64,000 nucleotides of DNA from Pectobacterium betavasculorum. Lineage in GTDB: Bacteria; Pseudomonadota; Gammaproteobacteria; Enterobacterales; Enterobacteriaceae. The notes beneath the pieces are model-generated. The model saw only the letters and a program-made list of their open reading frames with translations. It was not told where the DNA came from and made no database searches. A program made the position numbers and the translations under genes. Below, piece by piece: positions 61,914 through 64,000 of this stretch; the first letter of the stretch is position 1, and each line of letters opens with the position of its first letter. The stretch spans positions 1-64,000 of the forward strand of contig NZ_JQHM01000008.1 in the NCBI RefSeq assembly GCF_000749845.1, written 5' to 3'.

Positions 61914-62476
61914 GTAAAACCAAGCGTTGGCTGACCGCTTTTCTGGCACTATTGGTGCTTATCCTCATCGGCTGGACTATTGCGGATGACAACACGGTAA
62001 CGACACCGGGTGCCAACGATCCTGCCGTGCCAGTCTATACCAGCGAAAAAACCAACACGCAGGTATATAGCCCTGCCGGTAAACTGAGCTACAGACTGAT
62101 TTCGGAAAAAGCCGAGTATTTCAACGACGAGCAGTTGAGTTGGTTTACGACTCCTGTTGCCACGCTGTTCAACGAACAGGGTACAGCAACCTGGTCAGTA
62201 CGCGCCGATCGCGCCAAGCTGACAAAAGACAAGATGCTCTATCTGTACGGTCACGTCGAGGTGAATAGCCTGACGAAAGACGCACAGCTTCAACGCATCA
62301 CAACGAATAATGCCCAGGTGAATCTGGTCACGCAGGACGTCTCTTCCGATGATGAAGTCACCCTGTACGGCACCAGCTTTACCTCAAGCGGAATGAAAAT
62401 GCGCGGGAACCTGCGTAACAAAACGGCCGAGTTGATCGAAAAGGTAAAAACCTCTTATGAAATCCAAAACCAATAA
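61910..62476 (+). CDS. lptC: LPS export system protein LptC
   Basis: 188 residues: one N-terminal membrane helix (about 7-25) and a periplasmic beta-jellyroll (OstA-like) domain containing NTQVYSPAGKLSYRLISEKAEYF and TLYGTSFTSSGMKMRGNLR. It passes LPS from LptBFG to LptA. It overlaps kdsC by 4 bases and lptA by 20. Confidence 0.96.
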   Translation: MSKTKRWLTAFLALLVLILIGWTIADDNTVTTPGANDPAVPVYTSEKTNTQVYSPAGKLSYRLISEKAEYFNDEQLSWFTTPVATLFNEQGTATWSVRADRAKLTKDKMLYLYGHVEVNSLTKDAQLQRITTNNAQVNLVTQDVSSDDEVTLYGTSFTSSGMKMRGNLRNKTAELIEKVKTSYEIQNQ

Positions 62477-63029
62477 CCTGATGCGTAACACCCTGATCGC
62501 CAGCTCGCTGTTCGCCGTCAGCATTTCCGCCTTTGCCGTCACGGGCGATAGCAACCAGCCTATTCACATTGATTCAGCACAGCAATCTCTGGACATGCAG
62601 GGCAACACGGTGACGTTCACTGGCAATGTTGTCGTTAAGCAAGGGACGATTGAAGTGAAAGCCGACAAGGTCGTCGTGACGCGTCCACAGGGCGCGCAAG
62701 GCAGTGAAGTGGTGGAAGGTTACGGTAACCCCGTGACGTTCTACCAGATGCAGGACAATGGCAAGCCGGTAAAAGGTCACGCGCAAAAAATCCGCTATGA
62801 ACTAGCCAAAGACTTTCTGGTGCTGACAGGTGATGCTTATCTGGAACAGCAGGACAGCAATGTAAAAGGCGATCGCATCACCTATCTGGTGAAACAACAG
62901 CAGATGGAAGCAACCAGCGACAAAGGAAAACGCGTGACGACGGTGTTAGTTCCCTCTCAGCTTCAGGATAAAGAGAACAAGAGCCAGCCTTCTCGTTCTC
63001 AACAACCGCAACCTCGGGTCACTGAATAA
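62457..63029 (+). CDS. lptA: LPS transport periplasmic protein LptA
   Basis: 190 residues with a signal peptide (ending SISAFA, then VTGDSNQPIHID) and the same OstA/LptA jellyroll fold (QQSLDMQGNTVTFTGNVVV, GYGNPVTFYQMQDNGKPVKGHA, LVKQQQMEATSDKGKR). It forms the bridge across the periplasm. ATG at 62457 lies inside the end of lptC; no other start fits the signal. lptB follows after 3 bases. Confidence 0.96.
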   Translation: MKSKTNNLMRNTLIASSLFAVSISAFAVTGDSNQPIHIDSAQQSLDMQGNTVTFTGNVVVKQGTIEVKADKVVVTRPQGAQGSEVVEGYGNPVTFYQMQDNGKPVKGHAQKIRYELAKDFLVLTGDAYLEQQDSNVKGDRITYLVKQQQMEATSDKGKRVTTVLVPSQLQDKENKSQPSRSQQPQPRVTE

Positions 63030-63032
63030 GTT

Positions 63033-63758
63033 ATGGCAACATTAACCGCAGAAAATCTGGCCAAGGCGTATAAAGGCCGTAAGGTCGTGGAAAACGTCAG
63101 CCTCACCGTCAATTCAGGTGAAATCGTCGGCCTGCTCGGGCCGAACGGTGCGGGTAAAACAACCACGTTCTACATGGTCGTCGGCATCGTCCCGCGTGAT
63201 GAAGGACGTATCGTCATTGACGACGATGACATCAGCCTGCTACCCCTGCACGAACGTGCCCTGCGCGGCATCGGTTATTTACCGCAGGAAGCCTCTATTT
63301 TCCGTCGCTTAAGCGTCTATGACAATCTGATGGCGGTGTTACAGATCCGTAAAGATCTGACGACCGAGCAGCAGGAAGATCGTGCTAATGAACTGATGGA
63401 AGAATTCCATATTATTCATTTGCGCGATAGTCTGGGACAATCGCTGTCTGGTGGGGAAAGACGCCGCGTAGAGATTGCTCGGGCACTGGCGGCGAATCCT
63501 AAATTCATCCTGCTGGATGAACCGTTTGCGGGCGTAGACCCGATCTCCGTACTGGATATTAAAAAAATCATTGAGCATCTGCGTGACAGCGGGCTTGGCG
63601 TGTTGATTACCGATCATAACGTCCGCGAAACGCTTGATGTCTGTGAACGAGCCTATATCGTGAGTCAGGGCAACCTGATCGCCCACGGTTCACCGACCGA
63701 TATTCTGGCCGATGAACAGGTGAAACGCGTCTATCTGGGCGAAGGCTTCCGACTCTGA
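63033..63758 (+). CDS. lptB: LPS export ABC transporter ATPase LptB
   Basis: 241 residues. Walker [12 protein letters not shown] (about 37-47), Q-loop YLPQEASIF, signature [28 protein letters not shown] with Walker B, and H-loop TDHNVRET are in place. It powers LPS extraction with LptF and LptG, which are encoded elsewhere. It starts 3 bases after lptA and is followed at 50 bases by rpoN, as in E. coli. Confidence 0.98.
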   Translation: MATLTAENLAKAYKGRKVVENVSLTVNSGEIVGLLGPNGAGKTTTFYMVVGIVPRDEGRIVIDDDDISLLPLHERALRGIGYLPQEASIFRRLSVYDNLMAVLQIRKDLTTEQQEDRANELMEEFHIIHLRDSLGQSLSGGERRRVEIARALAANPKFILLDEPFAGVDPISVLDIKKIIEHLRDSGLGVLITDHNVRETLDVCERAYIVSQGNLIAHGSPTDILADEQVKRVYLGEGFRL

Positions 63759-63807
63759 TAGGGTAATATTTTCTCTTTGCAGTACTTATGGGACGTTAGC
63801 GCGATTT

Positions 63808-64000
63808 ATGAAGCAAGGTTTGCAACTCAGGCTTAGCCAGCAACTGGCCATGACTCCACAGCTCCAACAGGCGATCCGCCTGTTGCAACTGTCCACGCTT
63901 GAATTGCAACAGGAGATTCAACTGGCGCTGGAAAGCAATCCGTTGCTCGAACAAACGGATCAGCACGACGAAATCGAGTCATTTGAAAAGACAGATAGCG
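63808..64000 (+). CDS. rpoN: RNA polymerase sigma-54 factor, N-terminal fragment cut by window edge
   Basis: The first 64 codons: [20 protein letters not shown], then [19 protein letters not shown], a perfect sigma-54 region I with its Gln/Leu-rich helices, then the acidic start of region II (DEIESFEK). Region I binds the activator AAA+ protein and holds the holoenzyme closed. The rest lies beyond the window. It follows lptB as in all enterobacteria. Confidence 0.97.
   Translation, partial: MKQGLQLRLSQQLAMTPQLQQAIRLLQLSTLELQQEIQLALESNPLLEQTDQHDEIESFEKTDS

Overview
The window is ordinary enterobacterial chromosome, most likely from a soft-rot bacterium of the genus Pectobacterium (Pectobacteriaceae). 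The family-level call is firm. It rests on protein-level similarity to known Escherichia coli products across nearly every gene, on the blocks nudF-yqiB-cpdA-yqiA-parE, tolC-ygiB-ygiC, rsmI-lpoA-yraN-diaA-dolP, gltBD, sspAB-rpsI-rplM-zapE, degQ-degS, mlaFEDCB-ibaG-murA and kdsD-kdsC-lptCAB-rpoN, and on enterobacterial RNAs (rnpB, ArcZ) and ERIC repeats. The genus is an inference from the overall mix.

Left part (1-10.3 kb): the first codons of a VgrG spike protein (type VI secretion) run off the left edge. A 660-base AT-rich divergent intergenic region full of palindromes separates it from dkgA. Then come an orphan GntR/UTRA regulator, ftsP, plsC and parC on the minus strand, and a Fur-boxed TonB-dependent receptor that looks like a heme/iron uptake receptor without its usual transport genes.

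Accessory sugar locus (10.7-16.0 kb, plus strand): a PRD-type PTS-responsive regulator, separate fructose-family PTS IIA, IIB and IIC proteins, and two diverged class II ketose-phosphate aldolases. No kinase is present. This is the least understood unit of the window. A transmembrane protein of unknown function follows at 16.2 kb.

Middle (17.4-39 kb): parE, yqiA, cpdA, yqiB and nudF on the minus strand, interrupted by an ERIC element carrying a 72-base hairpin insert. Then tolC, ygiB, ygiC and ygiD; RNase P RNA followed by two 108-bp tandem copies of its 3' end with terminators; rsmI divergent from lpoA-yraN-diaA-dolP; a PL5-like alginate-lyase-domain protein; mtgA, elbB, the small RNA ArcZ, arcB and yhcC.

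Right part (39-64 kb): gltBD with a 650-base regulatory leader (candidate CRP site and short upstream ORF), a stand-alone acetoin/diacetyl reductase, sspAB, rpsI-rplM with the L13 leader, zapE, zapG, degQ, degS, murA, ibaG, the Mla phospholipid transport operon, a second ERIC element directly in front of yrbG, and the Kdo/LPS-export genes into rpoN, which is cut by the right edge. Envelope biogenesis dominates this end: Mla keeps outer-membrane asymmetry, KdsD/KdsC make Kdo, LptCAB export LPS, MurA and MtgA serve the wall, and DegS/DegQ watch the periplasm.

I see no clearly new multi-gene system. The best candidates for something undescribed are the kinase-less PTS/aldolase locus, the palindromic region between vgrG and dkgA, the hairpin-built ERIC insert, and a terminator pointing the wrong way between degQ and degS.
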